From the NCBI RefSeq assembly GCF_005670685.2, contig NZ_CP062008.1, positions 1,302,001-1,366,000 on the forward strand: DNA of 64,000 bases, read 5' to 3'. Position 1 is the first letter of the stretch. Each line of letters starts with the position of its first letter. The position numbers and the translations under genes were made by a program. Of the stretch, positions 35,704 to 44,044 are shown one piece after another. This DNA is from Mycolicibacterium mucogenicum DSM 44124 (GTDB lineage Bacteria > Actinomycetota > Actinomycetes > Mycobacteriales > Mycobacteriaceae). The notes under the pieces were generated by a model. That model was not told where the DNA came from, searched no databases, and was given only the letters and a program-made list of their open reading frames with translations.

Positions 35704-37551
35704 ATGGCAACGTTGCTTCGTATCGCCACTGCTGGCTCCGTCGATGACGGCAAGTCCACGCTGATCGGCCGGCTGCTCTATGACAGCAAGGCCGTCATGG
35801 AGGACCAGCTGGCCGCCGTCGAGCGCACCTCCAAGGAACGTGGCCACGGCTACACCGACCTCGCACTGGTCACCGACGGCCTGCGCGCCGAGCGGGAACA
35901 GGGCATCACCATCGATGTCGCGTACCGCTACTTCGCCACGGCCAAGCGGAAATTCATCATCGCCGACACCCCGGGGCACATCCAGTACACCCGCAACATG
36001 GTCACCGGCACCTCGACGGCGCAGCTGGCCATCGTGCTCGTCGACGCCCGCCACGGACTGCTCGAGCAGTCGCGCCGGCACGCCTTCCTGGCGTCGCTGC
36101 TCGGCATCCAGCACATCGTGCTGGCGGTCAACAAGATGGACCTGATCGATTGGGACCGAACGAAGTTCGAGACGATACGGGATGATTTTCATGAGTTCGT
36201 GGCCCGCCTGGACATCCAGGACGTCACCACCATCCCGCTGTCGGCGCTGGCCGGCGACAACGTAGTGACCAAGTCGGACAAGACGCCGTGGTACGAGGGT
36301 CCGTCGCTGCTGAGCCACCTCGAAGAGGTGTACATCGCCGGTGACCGCAACCTCATGGACGTCCGCTTCCCGGTGCAGTACGTCATCCGGCCGCAGACCC
36401 ACGAGCACGCCGACCACCGCAGCTACGCGGGCACCGTCGCCAGTGGCGTCATGCGTCCCGGCGACGAAATCGTCGTTCTCCCAGCGGGAAAGACCAGCAC
36501 CATCACCGCGATCGACGGACCCACCGGTCCGCTCGAGGAGGCCTTCGCGCCCATGGCGGTGTCGGTCAGCCTTGCCGACGACATCGACATCTCGCGCGGC
36601 GACATGATCGCCCGGGTGCACAACCAGCCGCACACCACGCAGGAATTCGACGCCACCGTGTGCTGGATGTCCGACGACGCGAGCCTCGAGCCGGGTCGGG
36701 ACTACATCATCAAGCACACCACCCGCACCACGCGGGTCCGGGTTACGGACCTCGACTACCGGCTGGACGTCAACACCCTGCACCGCGACAAGAGCGCAAC
36801 GGCGTTGAAGCTCAACGAACTCGGCCGCGTCACGCTGCGCACGCAGCAGCCGCTGCTGCTCGACGAGTACTCGCGCAACTCGGTGACGGGCTCGTTCATC
36901 CTGATCGACCCGGACACCAACGGCACCGTCGCCGCGGGCATGGTGCGTGACACCACCCCGGCAGCCAGCCGTTCGGCCAGCCCGAACGCGGTGCGGCACG
37001 CCAACCTCGTCACCGCCGAGGACCGGCTGTCGAAGGGCAGCACGGTGTGGTTCACCGGCCTGTCGGGCTCGGGCAAGTCGTCGGTCGCCATGCTGGTCGA
37101 GCGCAAGCTGCTCGAATTGGGCCGTCCCGCATACGTTCTCGACGGCGACAACCTGCGCCACGGGCTGAACTCGGACCTGGGCTTCTCGATGGCCGACCGC
37201 TCGGAGAACCTGCGTCGCTTGGCCCACATTGCCACGCTGCTGGCCGACTCCGGCCAGATCGTGCTGGTGCCGGCGATCAGCCCGCTGGAAGAGCACCGCG
37301 AGTTGGCGCGAAAGGTCCACACCGACCAGGGATTCGAGTTCTTCGAGGTGTTCATGGACACCCCGCTGGCCGACTGCGAGGCCCGCGACCCCAAGGGTCT
37401 GTACGCCAAGGCGCGTGCCGGTGAGATCACGCACTTCACCGGTATCGACAGCCCGTACCAGCGGCCGAAGAACCCGAACCTGGCCCTCGTGCCGGGCGAC
37501 CTGGATGCCCAGGCGCAGCGCGTCGTCGACATGCTGGTGGCGCCGCGATGA
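35704..37551 (+). CDS. cysN: CysNC, sulfate adenylyltransferase GTPase subunit fused to APS kinase
   Basis: 615 aa. Residues 1-210 are an EF-Tu-like GTPase (AGSVDDGKSTLIGRL; DTPGH; NKMDL), about 220-430 are beta-barrel domains, and about 440-615 are an APS kinase (CysC) with Walker A GLSGSGKSS near residue 455, DGDNLRHGLN and the FMDTPLADCEARDPKGLYAK region. It thus carries out GTP-driven APS formation with CysD and then phosphorylates APS to PAPS. Overlaps cysQ by ATGA. Confidence 0.95.
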   Translation: MATLLRIATAGSVDDGKSTLIGRLLYDSKAVMEDQLAAVERTSKERGHGYTDLALVTDGLRAEREQGITIDVAYRYFATAKRKFIIADTPGHIQYTRNMVTGTSTAQLAIVLVDARHGLLEQSRRHAFLASLLGIQHIVLAVNKMDLIDWDRTKFETIRDDFHEFVARLDIQDVTTIPLSALAGDNVVTKSDKTPWYEGPSLLSHLEEVYIAGDRNLMDVRFPVQYVIRPQTHEHADHRSYAGTVASGVMRPGDEIVVLPAGKTSTITAIDGPTGPLEEAFAPMAVSVSLADDIDISRGDMIARVHNQPHTTQEFDATVCWMSDDASLEPGRDYIIKHTTRTTRVRVTDLDYRLDVNTLHRDKSATALKLNELGRVTLRTQQPLLLDEYSRNSVTGSFILIDPDTNGTVAAGMVRDTTPAASRSASPNAVRHANLVTAEDRLSKGSTVWFTGLSGSGKSSVAMLVERKLLELGRPAYVLDGDNLRHGLNSDLGFSMADRSENLRRLAHIATLLADSGQIVLVPAISPLEEHRELARKVHTDQGFEFFEVFMDTPLADCEARDPKGLYAKARAGEITHFTGIDSPYQRPKNPNLALVPGDLDAQAQRVVDMLVAPR

Positions 37552-38294
37552 ACGATCACGAAGTCGCCGAGCGGCTGGCCACCCGCGCGGGTGACCTGCT
37601 GCTGGACGTACGGGCCGAGTTCGCCACGGCCGACGCCTCCGAGCGGAAAGCCGCGGGGGACAAGCGCGCTCACGAGTTCTTGATGACGGAGCTCGCGCGC
37701 TTGCGTCCCAACGACGCGGTGCTCTCCGAGGAGGCGACGGAGGAGGAGCGGGCCAACAGCGCCCGCCTGACCTCGGACCGGATGTGGATCGTCGACCCGC
37801 TCGACGGCACCCGCGAGTTCTCCGAGCTGGACCGTGACGACTGGGCCGTGCACGTGGCGCTGTGGGAATCCGGTGAGCTGGTGGCCGGCGCCGTGGCGCT
37901 GCCCGCGCAGAACACCACGCTGCACACCCCGGAGGTGGCCGCGCCGCTCGCCGTCGACGGTCCGCCGCGCATCGTGGTGTCCCGCACCCGGCCGCCGGCC
38001 GTCGCCCTCGCGGTGCGTGACGCCCTTGACGGCGTTCTGGTCGAAATGGGTTCGGCCGGCGCCAAAGTCGCGGCTGTGATCCAGGGCCGGGCCGATATCT
38101 ACGTCCACGCCGGTGGTCAGTTCGAGTGGGATTCCGCCGCGCCGGTCGCGGTGGCCCGTGCCGCCGGGCTGCACACCTCGCGCATCGACGGCTCGCCGCT
38201 GGTCTACAACCGCGAGGACCCGAAACTGCCCGACCTGGTGGTGTGCCGGCCGGAACTGGCCGAGCGCGTACTGGCGATCACCGCGACGCAGTAG
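37548..38294 (+). CDS. cysQ: CysQ-type PAP phosphatase (inositol-monophosphatase family)
   Basis: 248 aa. Metal-binding motifs of the Li+-sensitive phosphatase family: LSEEATEEE (about 63), WIVDPLDGTREFSE (about 81-94) and GGQFEWDSAAP (about 190-200). Removes the 3' phosphate of PAP (or PAPS), relieving product inhibition of sulfate assimilation. The ATG overlaps the end of cysNC, so expression is coupled. M. tuberculosis CysQ lies elsewhere in its genome as I recall; its place in the cys operon here fits the function. Confidence 0.88.
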   Translation: MNDHEVAERLATRAGDLLLDVRAEFATADASERKAAGDKRAHEFLMTELARLRPNDAVLSEEATEEERANSARLTSDRMWIVDPLDGTREFSELDRDDWAVHVALWESGELVAGAVALPAQNTTLHTPEVAAPLAVDGPPRIVVSRTRPPAVALAVRDALDGVLVEMGSAGAKVAAVIQGRADIYVHAGGQFEWDSAAPVAVARAAGLHTSRIDGSPLVYNREDPKLPDLVVCRPELAERVLAITATQ

Positions 38295-38432
38295 TTTTCG
38301 GGAGATCGGCTGGCTCTTCGTCTCCCGGGCCATTGAGTGTGAACTGAGGGCGTAGAAGTTCGAGTGAGCGTGTGCATAGGTTCGCAGTCAACACCCTTGC
38401 CATCCACGGTTCCGTAGTAGGACCCGAAAACT
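38293..38432. repeat. Perfect 10-bp inverted repeat spanning 140 bp
   Basis: AGTTTTCGGG (38293-38302) and CCCGAAAACT (38423-38432) are exact inverted copies bounding a gene-free segment with lower GC than its surroundings. No target duplication is visible. It could be a small non-autonomous element, recombination junction or large hairpin. Confidence 0.4.
38299..38327 (+). terminator. Probable terminator hairpin after the cys operon
   Basis: CGGGAGA (38299-38305) pairs with TCTCCCG (38321-38327) around a 15-nt loop, 5 bp after the cysQ stop. No strong T-tract follows. It overlaps the left arm of a wider inverted repeat. Confidence 0.5.
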
Positions 38433-38472
38433 GGCGTCGGGGCCGCATCATCAGCCATGTCAGGATTCTGAT

Positions 38473-39198
38473 GTGGGGTTCTTCGACTGCAAGTGCATGC
38501 TGACCGGCGTCAGCATCGATTTCGTCGGCACCATGGCAGTCGTCCTGCGGCACGCGCCGACCGGTTACGAGCCGGTGAGCCTGGGCCTCTCAGGCGAGTA
38601 CGACGGTGCCGGCCACTTGGACGGACTGCGTGCGGACCCCGGCACCGAATTGCTGTACGACTTCCTGCAAGGGTGTCTGCACAGCGGTCGATTCGTGACG
38701 ACCTATGGGTACAACGAATCCGATCTCGACGATTCGTATCGGCTGGATGCCATGTTCGGTCTCATCGAGAACTACTGGATGGAGGACGGGTACCAACAGC
38801 CGACGGCTGTGCTCGACGGCGCGCCGCTGGTCTATGCCACCATCGCGCAGCCGATCTGGGACGCCATTGCGACGACCGCCGCGTCGGGCCCAGCCACGCT
38901 GCACACCGTCTTCGGTGACAATCCGATCCAGCATGAGATCTACGGCGCTCACGCGGTGGAGGTGGATGCGCAACTGCAGGAACTGGCGCGGATCGCCGAT
39001 TTCGTGAGTGCCCGTGGGTTGCGGTGGGCGCAGCCCTTCGACCCCGAGCAACGCTACCCGACCGATGGTGAACAGCGGGGCGACGACCAGAACGCCGCGT
39101 ACGTCGCGCAGGCGCGCCTCGACTACAGCGACAGTCCTGCCCTGCTCGCCGGGCTGGACGACTATGTGGCCAGGCTCGCGGCAGTGGGCTTGACGTGA
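38473..39198 (+). CDS. Unrecognised 241-aa protein
   Basis: GTG start, N terminus MGFFDCKCMLTGVSIDF with two close cysteines, then an acidic soluble protein (many Asp/Glu, Trp/Tyr; pI clearly low) with no membrane segment and no signal. Internal features include DFLQGCLHSGRFVTTYGYNE and IENYWMEDGYQQP. The base composition and the flanking inverted repeat differ from the neighbours, suggesting transfer. Acidic orphan proteins of this size are often immunity or anti-toxin partners, but no toxin is nearby, so that is only a possibility. Ends 9 bp before the convergent membrane-protein gene. Confidence 0.65.
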   Translation: MGFFDCKCMLTGVSIDFVGTMAVVLRHAPTGYEPVSLGLSGEYDGAGHLDGLRADPGTELLYDFLQGCLHSGRFVTTYGYNESDLDDSYRLDAMFGLIENYWMEDGYQQPTAVLDGAPLVYATIAQPIWDAIATTAASGPATLHTVFGDNPIQHEIYGAHAVEVDAQLQELARIADFVSARGLRWAQPFDPEQRYPTDGEQRGDDQNAAYVAQARLDYSDSPALLAGLDDYVARLAAVGLT

Positions 39199-39207
39199 AC
39201 CGATTGG

Positions 39208-40362
39208 CTACGCCGACGCGGTAACCGGCAGCGGCGCATCGACTTTCGCCGGTGCGACGGTACGAACCGCGACGAGGCACCCGATCGCGATGGCAAAGCA
39301 CAGCACCGTGTACCACAGGCTGCCGATCGGATCCCCGTGCGCGGTAACGCCGTTGGCCGCGCCGAAGTACGCGGGCAGTGCGCTGATCCAGAGCCCCGCC
39401 ATGACCACGAGATAGGCGACGGCGTAGCCGATCAACCACGGCGGGCTGACGTAGCGCGGTTCGGTCGGGCTGGTCACCGTGCCGCGCAGCCGGCGCCACT
39501 GGGTGACCAGCGCCCAGATCGCCACGGCGCACACCGCCACCAGTTCGGCCGCGTAGGCGATGCCGCCTGCGGTGCTGCTACCGGTGACACCGCCGATGAC
39601 TGTTGCGGGCAGCGGCAAGATCGCGGTGCCCAGCGAAGCCAAGACCCCGGCCACCACCGTGCGCCAGAGGATTTCGAAACCGGTGAATCGGCGGCCCCGG
39701 TCGGCGTGCCGGCCCACGAAGAACTGCACGCACAGCGCCAGCGACATCGGCCACAGCGCGGCGAAGACCACCACGCTGGGCAGCGGCACGGAGTCGAACA
39801 TCGGCTGGTTCATCGGGTTCTGCACCGACCATTCCCACCACCGCAGCTGCGGGCCGAGGTGGTCGAAGATCTCGTAGAACGCGTGGTGGACAAACCCGAC
39901 GCAGACGGCGCCGACCAGCGTGCCGTATCGCCGGAAAACCTCTAGGCTGCGGACGATTTCGAACGCGACGGTCGCCATCATCGGATAGATCGCGACGATG
40001 TACAGCGGCAGTCTGCCCCACAGGAAGTCCACCGTGAACACGTTGTGCGCGAACATGGTGTCGACGCGGTCGGCGATGCCGAAGGCCGCCGGGAAGTACA
40101 GCGGCGGCTCGATGATCAGTAGGTAGGCCACCGCACCGAACCACAGTGCGATGTTGGTGGCGTCACCGTGGCGACGCAGCCGGATGATCGCGTAGACCAG
40201 GGTCAGCACCGCGCCGGTGATGACCGTCAGCTCGAGGACCGGCAGGGTCCAGTTCTCGAGCTGTAGGGGATTGCGGACCTCGAGCAGGCCGCCGGCCGTG
40301 TCGCAGGAAAAGCCAAGGCGCCCGGCAAGATCGGCGAACGTCGGGGAACACAGGTCAGACAT
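39208..40362 (-). CDS. Polytopic membrane protein, 384 aa, partner of PF10118 protein
   Basis: About nine membrane helices (e.g. LPVLELTVITGAVLTLVYAI, IGYAVAYLVVMAGLWISAL). The soluble N terminus has two Cys (MSDLCSPTF; SCD). No transporter motif recognised. A His/Glu pair in GFVHHAFYEIFDHLG lies within or next to a helix. The start at 40362 overlaps the end of the upstream PF10118 gene by 8 bp, so the two are coupled; the long open frame farther upstream is that gene's antisense shadow. Function unknown. Confidence 0.78.
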   Translation of the reverse strand: MSDLCSPTFADLAGRLGFSCDTAGGLLEVRNPLQLENWTLPVLELTVITGAVLTLVYAIIRLRRHGDATNIALWFGAVAYLLIIEPPLYFPAAFGIADRVDTMFAHNVFTVDFLWGRLPLYIVAIYPMMATVAFEIVRSLEVFRRYGTLVGAVCVGFVHHAFYEIFDHLGPQLRWWEWSVQNPMNQPMFDSVPLPSVVVFAALWPMSLALCVQFFVGRHADRGRRFTGFEILWRTVVAGVLASLGTAILPLPATVIGGVTGSSTAGGIAYAAELVAVCAVAIWALVTQWRRLRGTVTSPTEPRYVSPPWLIGYAVAYLVVMAGLWISALPAYFGAANGVTAHGDPIGSLWYTVLCFAIAIGCLVAVRTVAPAKVDAPLPVTASA

Positions 40363-41281
40363 GGGCACTCTGCTTTCCGGCGGTGTACCAGTGGGTGACG
40401 TCGTAGCCGGCGTCGTAGCGTTCGAACCACTCGGCCGCGAGGGCGGGCAGCTTCTCGTTCTCCGGGTTGTGGCCCGGGATCTGGCTGCGGACGATGCCCG
40501 ACAGCGCCACCAACTGCTCACGGACCGGCAGATCGTGGAACGCGCTCGTGAACGGCCCGAAGTCCGGGATTCGTCCCAGCCGCTTCAGGATCGTGTTCTT
40601 GCGGCGCTCGAGCGCGAACGCCGACAGCGCGTCGACCTTGCGGACCTCCAGCGGCAGATGCTTGTTGAACCCATTGCACGCCATCCGCACGCAATCCATC
40701 ACATGCTTGAAGATCGACGGCGCCACCCGCATGCGGTACCACGGATCGTCGACGAGGCCGTTGTAGATGATGAGTGCCGAGCTCCGGTGCTCGACCTCTT
40801 CGACGAAATGCCACAAGAACAGTGACGCGACGCGGTCGTCGCCGGGCGCGAACAACGTGTCGTCGTGGTCGAGCATCAATTTGAAGACGGGCGTGAACGT
40901 CGCCTCCAGGTCGGCGGTGTAGGCCAGCCGATATTTGAGGGGCTTGTTGGCGACGAGGTCGTCGAACGCGGCGATCACCTCGTCGAGCGTCTCCTTGAGC
41001 TCCGGGTGGGCCTTGATGAGGCCGCGCGCATGGGCCCTGTGGGCCATCGAATGCTGCCCCTCCTGGCGGACGAAGGCGTCGGCCTCTTCGGCGATCACCG
41101 GGTCGGTCAGCAGTGGCTTGGCCTCGGCCATGGTGCTGACGATCATCTTCTCGAACGCAATCGCCAAGAAGGACACGGCATTTGCCATGGCAGAGAACGC
41201 GGGATTGGTCTCGTTCCAGAGGAACGGCACGGGGTGGTCCGCGAAAGCGAACCGCATCTTGCGGACCTGGAGGTCGGTCAC
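40355..41281 (-). CDS. PF10118-type predicted metal-dependent hydrolase (ferritin-like helical)
   Basis: 308 aa, all-helical. Conserved Glu/His sets VRQEGQHSMAH (about 90-100) and LWHFVEEVEHRS (about 155-166) look like a di-metal site, as in the COG3687/PF10118 family of predicted metal-dependent hydrolases. No signal peptide. GTG start. Operon with the membrane protein downstream, and divergent from a TetR regulator across a region with an inverted-repeat operator. The substrate is unknown; a lipid or acyl substrate is plausible given the membrane partner. Confidence 0.8.
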   Translation of the reverse strand: MTDLQVRKMRFAFADHPVPFLWNETNPAFSAMANAVSFLAIAFEKMIVSTMAEAKPLLTDPVIAEEADAFVRQEGQHSMAHRAHARGLIKAHPELKETLDEVIAAFDDLVANKPLKYRLAYTADLEATFTPVFKLMLDHDDTLFAPGDDRVASLFLWHFVEEVEHRSSALIIYNGLVDDPWYRMRVAPSIFKHVMDCVRMACNGFNKHLPLEVRKVDALSAFALERRKNTILKRLGRIPDFGPFTSAFHDLPVREQLVALSGIVRSQIPGHNPENEKLPALAAEWFERYDAGYDVTHWYTAGKQSAHV

Positions 41282-41296
41282 TGGGCACCTCGATCA

Positions 41297-41332
41297 GTAA
41301 TCATACAAACTATGTCGCTTGTGTATGGTTAC
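41297..41332. promoter_or_regulatory. Inverted repeat between PF10118 operon and tetR-like gene
   Basis: GTAATCATACA (41297-41307) and TGTATGGTTAC (41322-41332) form an 11-bp inverted repeat with one mismatch and a 14-bp spacer. Such A/T-rich repeats in the divergent region are typical TetR-family operators and could control both directions. Confidence 0.65.
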
Positions 41333-41390
41333 AGTGTTGGCCAACATCCGTCAATGCCCGGGTCGATGTCGGCCGTGTACCGTCCGGCGA

Positions 41391-42005
41391 ATGGCACGCA
41401 AACGTCGCGGTTGGGGTGGGGAGCCGCCCGCCGATGACGACGAGGCGACCCGCCGCATCGTTGCCGCGGCAGTCGAACTGCTGTCCACCACGGGCACCGC
41501 GATCACCATCGCCGATGTGGCCGAGTCGCTCGGCGTCATCCGGCAGACGGTGTACCGGTACTTCCCGACGGCCGACGAACTCATGCGCGCCGCAGCCATC
41601 GCCTCGGTCGCAGGGTTTTTGGATCAGCTCAGCGAGCACGTGCGGGGGATTCACGATCCCGCCGACGCGATGACCGAAGGCGTCCTCTACACACTCGACG
41701 CGGTGGCCCGGACGCCGCACCTGGGCATCCTGATGTCGGCGCCGTACGTCAGCGCGCACAGCAGTGACATGGCGTCTGCCGAGGCGCAGGACTTCGGCAT
41801 GCAGATGATCACCCGGTTCGATGTCGACTGGGCCAGTTACGGATACGACGATGCGGCGCTGCGCGAACTGGTCGAGTTCACGCTGCGCATCATGCTGTCC
41901 TACTTCCTCGCGCCGGCGGGGGACGGGCGCACTCCCGACGAGTTGCGGTCCTTCATCCGGCGGTGGCTGGGCGCGGCGATCCTGGGGCAACAACCTGCCC
42001 GCTGA
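41391..42005 (+). CDS. TetR-family transcriptional regulator
   Basis: 204 aa from ATG 41391. N-terminal HTH (about 20-70): AAAVELLSTTGTAITIADVA, SLGVIRQTVYRYFPTADEL. The C-terminal ligand domain is divergent as usual. A longer frame from 41319 exists but lacks a fitting start and would run through the operator. Probably represses the divergent PF10118 hydrolase/membrane-protein operon and itself through the inverted repeat at 41297-41332. Confidence 0.88.
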   Translation: MARKRRGWGGEPPADDDEATRRIVAAAVELLSTTGTAITIADVAESLGVIRQTVYRYFPTADELMRAAAIASVAGFLDQLSEHVRGIHDPADAMTEGVLYTLDAVARTPHLGILMSAPYVSAHSSDMASAEAQDFGMQMITRFDVDWASYGYDDAALRELVEFTLRIMLSYFLAPAGDGRTPDELRSFIRRWLGAAILGQQPAR

Positions 42006-42050
42006 TCGATCGGTGGCGATAACAGCCGGTCAGGGCTAGTTTGTGTTCGT

Positions 42051-42329
42051 ATGCGCACTTATCTGTCCACTCGTCGTTTGATGGCCGCTGCCGGCGGCGC
42101 CGCCCTCCTTGCGATGGGCGTGCTCACCGCGGGTTGTAGCAGCAACGGCGGGCAGTCGCCGTCGACCACCACCACAACGACGACGACCTCGTCGCCGTCT
42201 CCATCGGCGACGCCGACGGAGAAGAGCATCAGCCCCACCGGCGGCAACCTGTTCAGTCCGGGCGTCACCGCACCGGGCGCGCCGACCGTGGCACCGGGTC
42301 TGCATCCGGGTCTCAACGGCAACAACTGA
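42051..42329 (+). CDS. Small lipoprotein, 92 aa
   Basis: Signal sequence MRTYLSTRRLMAAAGGAALL with lipobox LTAGC (Cys about 29), then a Ser/Thr/Pro-rich stretch including eight consecutive Thr and a Pro/Gly-rich tail. Anchored outside the membrane; the Thr run is a candidate site for O-glycosylation. No domain recognised. Confidence 0.75.
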   Translation: MRTYLSTRRLMAAAGGAALLAMGVLTAGCSSNGGQSPSTTTTTTTTSSPSPSATPTEKSISPTGGNLFSPGVTAPGAPTVAPGLHPGLNGNN

Positions 42330-42382
42330 CCGTCGGCGAAAATCGGCTCCTGGAAACATCTTTGAGCCACTAGGCTCGCAGG

Positions 42383-42979
42383 ATGACTCGCCCCACTCTG
42401 CGTGAACTGTCCAGCCTGCCTGTCGAACCGGTCCGCCTCGCGGACTCGGCTCTGGTTCTGATCGACTGCCAGAACACCTACACGCAAGGGGTGATGGAGC
42501 TCGAGGGCGTGCAGGACGCGCTCGATGAGGCCGCCGCACTGCTCGACCGTGCCCGCACGGCCGGCATCCCCGTCATCCACATCCAGCACGACGACGGGCC
42601 GGGCTCGCTGTACGACATTGGGGGCGAGTCCGGCGCGATCGTTGACCGGGTGGCGCCGCGCGGCGACGAGCCGGTGATCGTCAAGCAGTACCCGAACTCG
42701 TTCGTACAGACCGATCTCGATGAGCGGCTCAAGGCGCTGGGCGCGTCGAACCTGGTGCTCGCCGGCTTCATGACGCACATGTGCGTGAACTCCACCGCCC
42801 GCGGCGCGTTCAGTCTCGGCTACGCGCCGACGGTCGTGGCCGCCGCGACGGCGACGCGCACCCTGGCCGGGCCCGACGGCCAGGCAGTACCGGCCGCGGC
42901 ACTGCAGGCGGCGAGCCTCGCCGGCCTGGCTGATCTGGTCGCGGTGGTGGCGCCCAACGTCGCAGCTATTCCGGACTAA
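42383..42979 (+). CDS. Isochorismatase-family cysteine hydrolase
   Basis: 198 aa. Catalytic triad of the family visible as D28 (LVLIDCQNTY), K101 (PVIVKQYPNSF) and C134 (FMTHMCVNSTARGA), followed by the cis-peptide region. Members hydrolyse amides such as nicotinamide, N-carbamoylsarcosine or ureido compounds, or isochorismate; the substrate is not identifiable. Cytoplasmic. Ends 27 bp before the Rrf2 gene. Confidence 0.87.
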   Translation: MTRPTLRELSSLPVEPVRLADSALVLIDCQNTYTQGVMELEGVQDALDEAAALLDRARTAGIPVIHIQHDDGPGSLYDIGGESGAIVDRVAPRGDEPVIVKQYPNSFVQTDLDERLKALGASNLVLAGFMTHMCVNSTARGAFSLGYAPTVVAAATATRTLAGPDGQAVPAAALQAASLAGLADLVAVVAPNVAAIPD

Positions 42980-43006
42980 TCCGGCCCGGAATGGCATGAT
43001 TGGCTG

Positions 43007-43474
43007 ATGCGGATGTCAGCCAAGGCGGAGTACGCCGTCCGCGCCATGGTCGAACTGGCCGCCGCCGACACGGGTGTGCTGGTGAAAACCGACGACCTGG
43101 CCAAGGCGCAGGGCATCCCCGCGCAGTTCCTCGTCGACATCCTGACCAACCTGCGTACCGACCGTCTGGTGCGCAGCCACCGCGGCCGCGACGGCGGCTA
43201 CGAGCTGGCCCGGCCGGCCGCGGACATCAGCATCGCCGACGTCCTGCGCTGCATCGACGGTCCGCTGGCGAGCGTCCGGGACATCGGGCTCGGCGACCTG
43301 CCGTACTCCGGGCCGACGGCGTCGCTCACCGATGTGTGGCGCGCCCTGCGCGCCAGCATGCGCTCGGTGCTCGAACAGACCAGCCTCGCCGACGTGGCCA
43401 CCGGCAAGCTCCCGGACCACGTCAGCACGCTGGCGGGGGACTACCGCACCCAGGAAGCCCGCCGCGGCCACTAA
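43007..43474 (+). CDS. Rrf2-family regulator (Rv1287-like, CymR type)
   Basis: 155 aa. N-terminal winged helix ([36 protein letters not shown]). Only one Cys (VLRCIDGP) is present, so the three-Cys iron-sulfur site of IscR/NsrR is missing, as in the cysteine-metabolism regulator CymR. As I recall, the M. tuberculosis counterpart Rv1287 lies directly after cysN; here about 4.7 kb of other genes separates it from the cys operon. A role in sulfur control is inferred. Confidence 0.85.
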   Translation: MRMSAKAEYAVRAMVELAAADTGVLVKTDDLAKAQGIPAQFLVDILTNLRTDRLVRSHRGRDGGYELARPAADISIADVLRCIDGPLASVRDIGLGDLPYSGPTASLTDVWRALRASMRSVLEQTSLADVATGKLPDHVSTLAGDYRTQEARRGH

Positions 43475-43579
43475 CTTCTTTCCCGCGAGCGGCCGTGTTT
43501 GTACGCCGACACACCGTGATTCGCGTGCAATTTCGTCGCGCTCGCGGCGCATGACTGGCCGCTGAATGCTCGCCCGTGC

Positions 43580-43969
43580 TCAGCCGCCTGAGCCGTACGG
43601 CCGGGTGATGATCTCCAGGTAATGCCCGCTGGGATCCTGGAAGTAGACGCCCCGGCCACCGTCGTTGCGATTGATCTCGCCGGGATGCTGACCGCGCGGA
43701 TCGGCCCAATGTTGCAGTCCGCGTTCACGAATCCGGTCGTAGATCGCGGTGAATTCCTCCTCCGACACCAGGAAGGCATAGTGCTGGGGGACGACCTTGG
43801 TGCCCTCCGGGACTTGGGCGAAATCGAGGCTGACGCCGTGGTTCAGTTCGACGGCGAGGAATAGCCCGCCTTCTTGGGCGGGAGGCAAACCGAAGAGCTC
43901 GGTGAAAAAAGTGGCCGCGGCCGAGCGGTCGGTCGAGTGGACGATGGTGTGGTTGAAGGTGATGGCCAT
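43580..43969 (-). CDS. VOC (glyoxalase/dioxygenase-superfamily) protein
   Basis: 129 aa, two beta-alpha-beta-beta-beta modules. Candidate metal ligands are His7 (ITFNHTIVHS) and Glu in HYLEIITRPYG near the C terminus; HYAFLV lies between. Such single-domain VOC proteins act as lyases, epimerases, dioxygenases or resistance proteins. GGAGGG ribosome-binding site just before the ATG. Confidence 0.83.
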   Translation of the reverse strand: MAITFNHTIVHSTDRSAAATFFTELFGLPPAQEGGLFLAVELNHGVSLDFAQVPEGTKVVPQHYAFLVSEEEFTAIYDRIRERGLQHWADPRGQHPGEINRNDGGRGVYFQDPSGHYLEIITRPYGSGG

Positions 43970-44044
43970 ATCCCTCCGTTCTACCCGTTCACGTGCGTCG
44001 CGTCACTGCCGGTGTGGGCGGCCCCTGCCTGTCATGATCTAGGT

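Noticed and set aside
35593..37434. 613-aa minus-strand frame opposite cysNC
   Set aside because: Antisense shadow of a well-conserved gene; the translation has no recognisable motif.
38204..38553. Two overlapping minus-strand ORFs (38204-38458, 38278-38553)
   Set aside because: They overlap cysQ or the 241-aa gene, have no motif, and cover the inverted-repeat segment; more likely non-coding.
38473..39198. Toxin-antitoxin or polymorphic-toxin immunity pair
   Set aside because: The 241-aa protein is acidic, but no toxin, secretion-domain or second small gene lies beside it, so the label cannot be supported.
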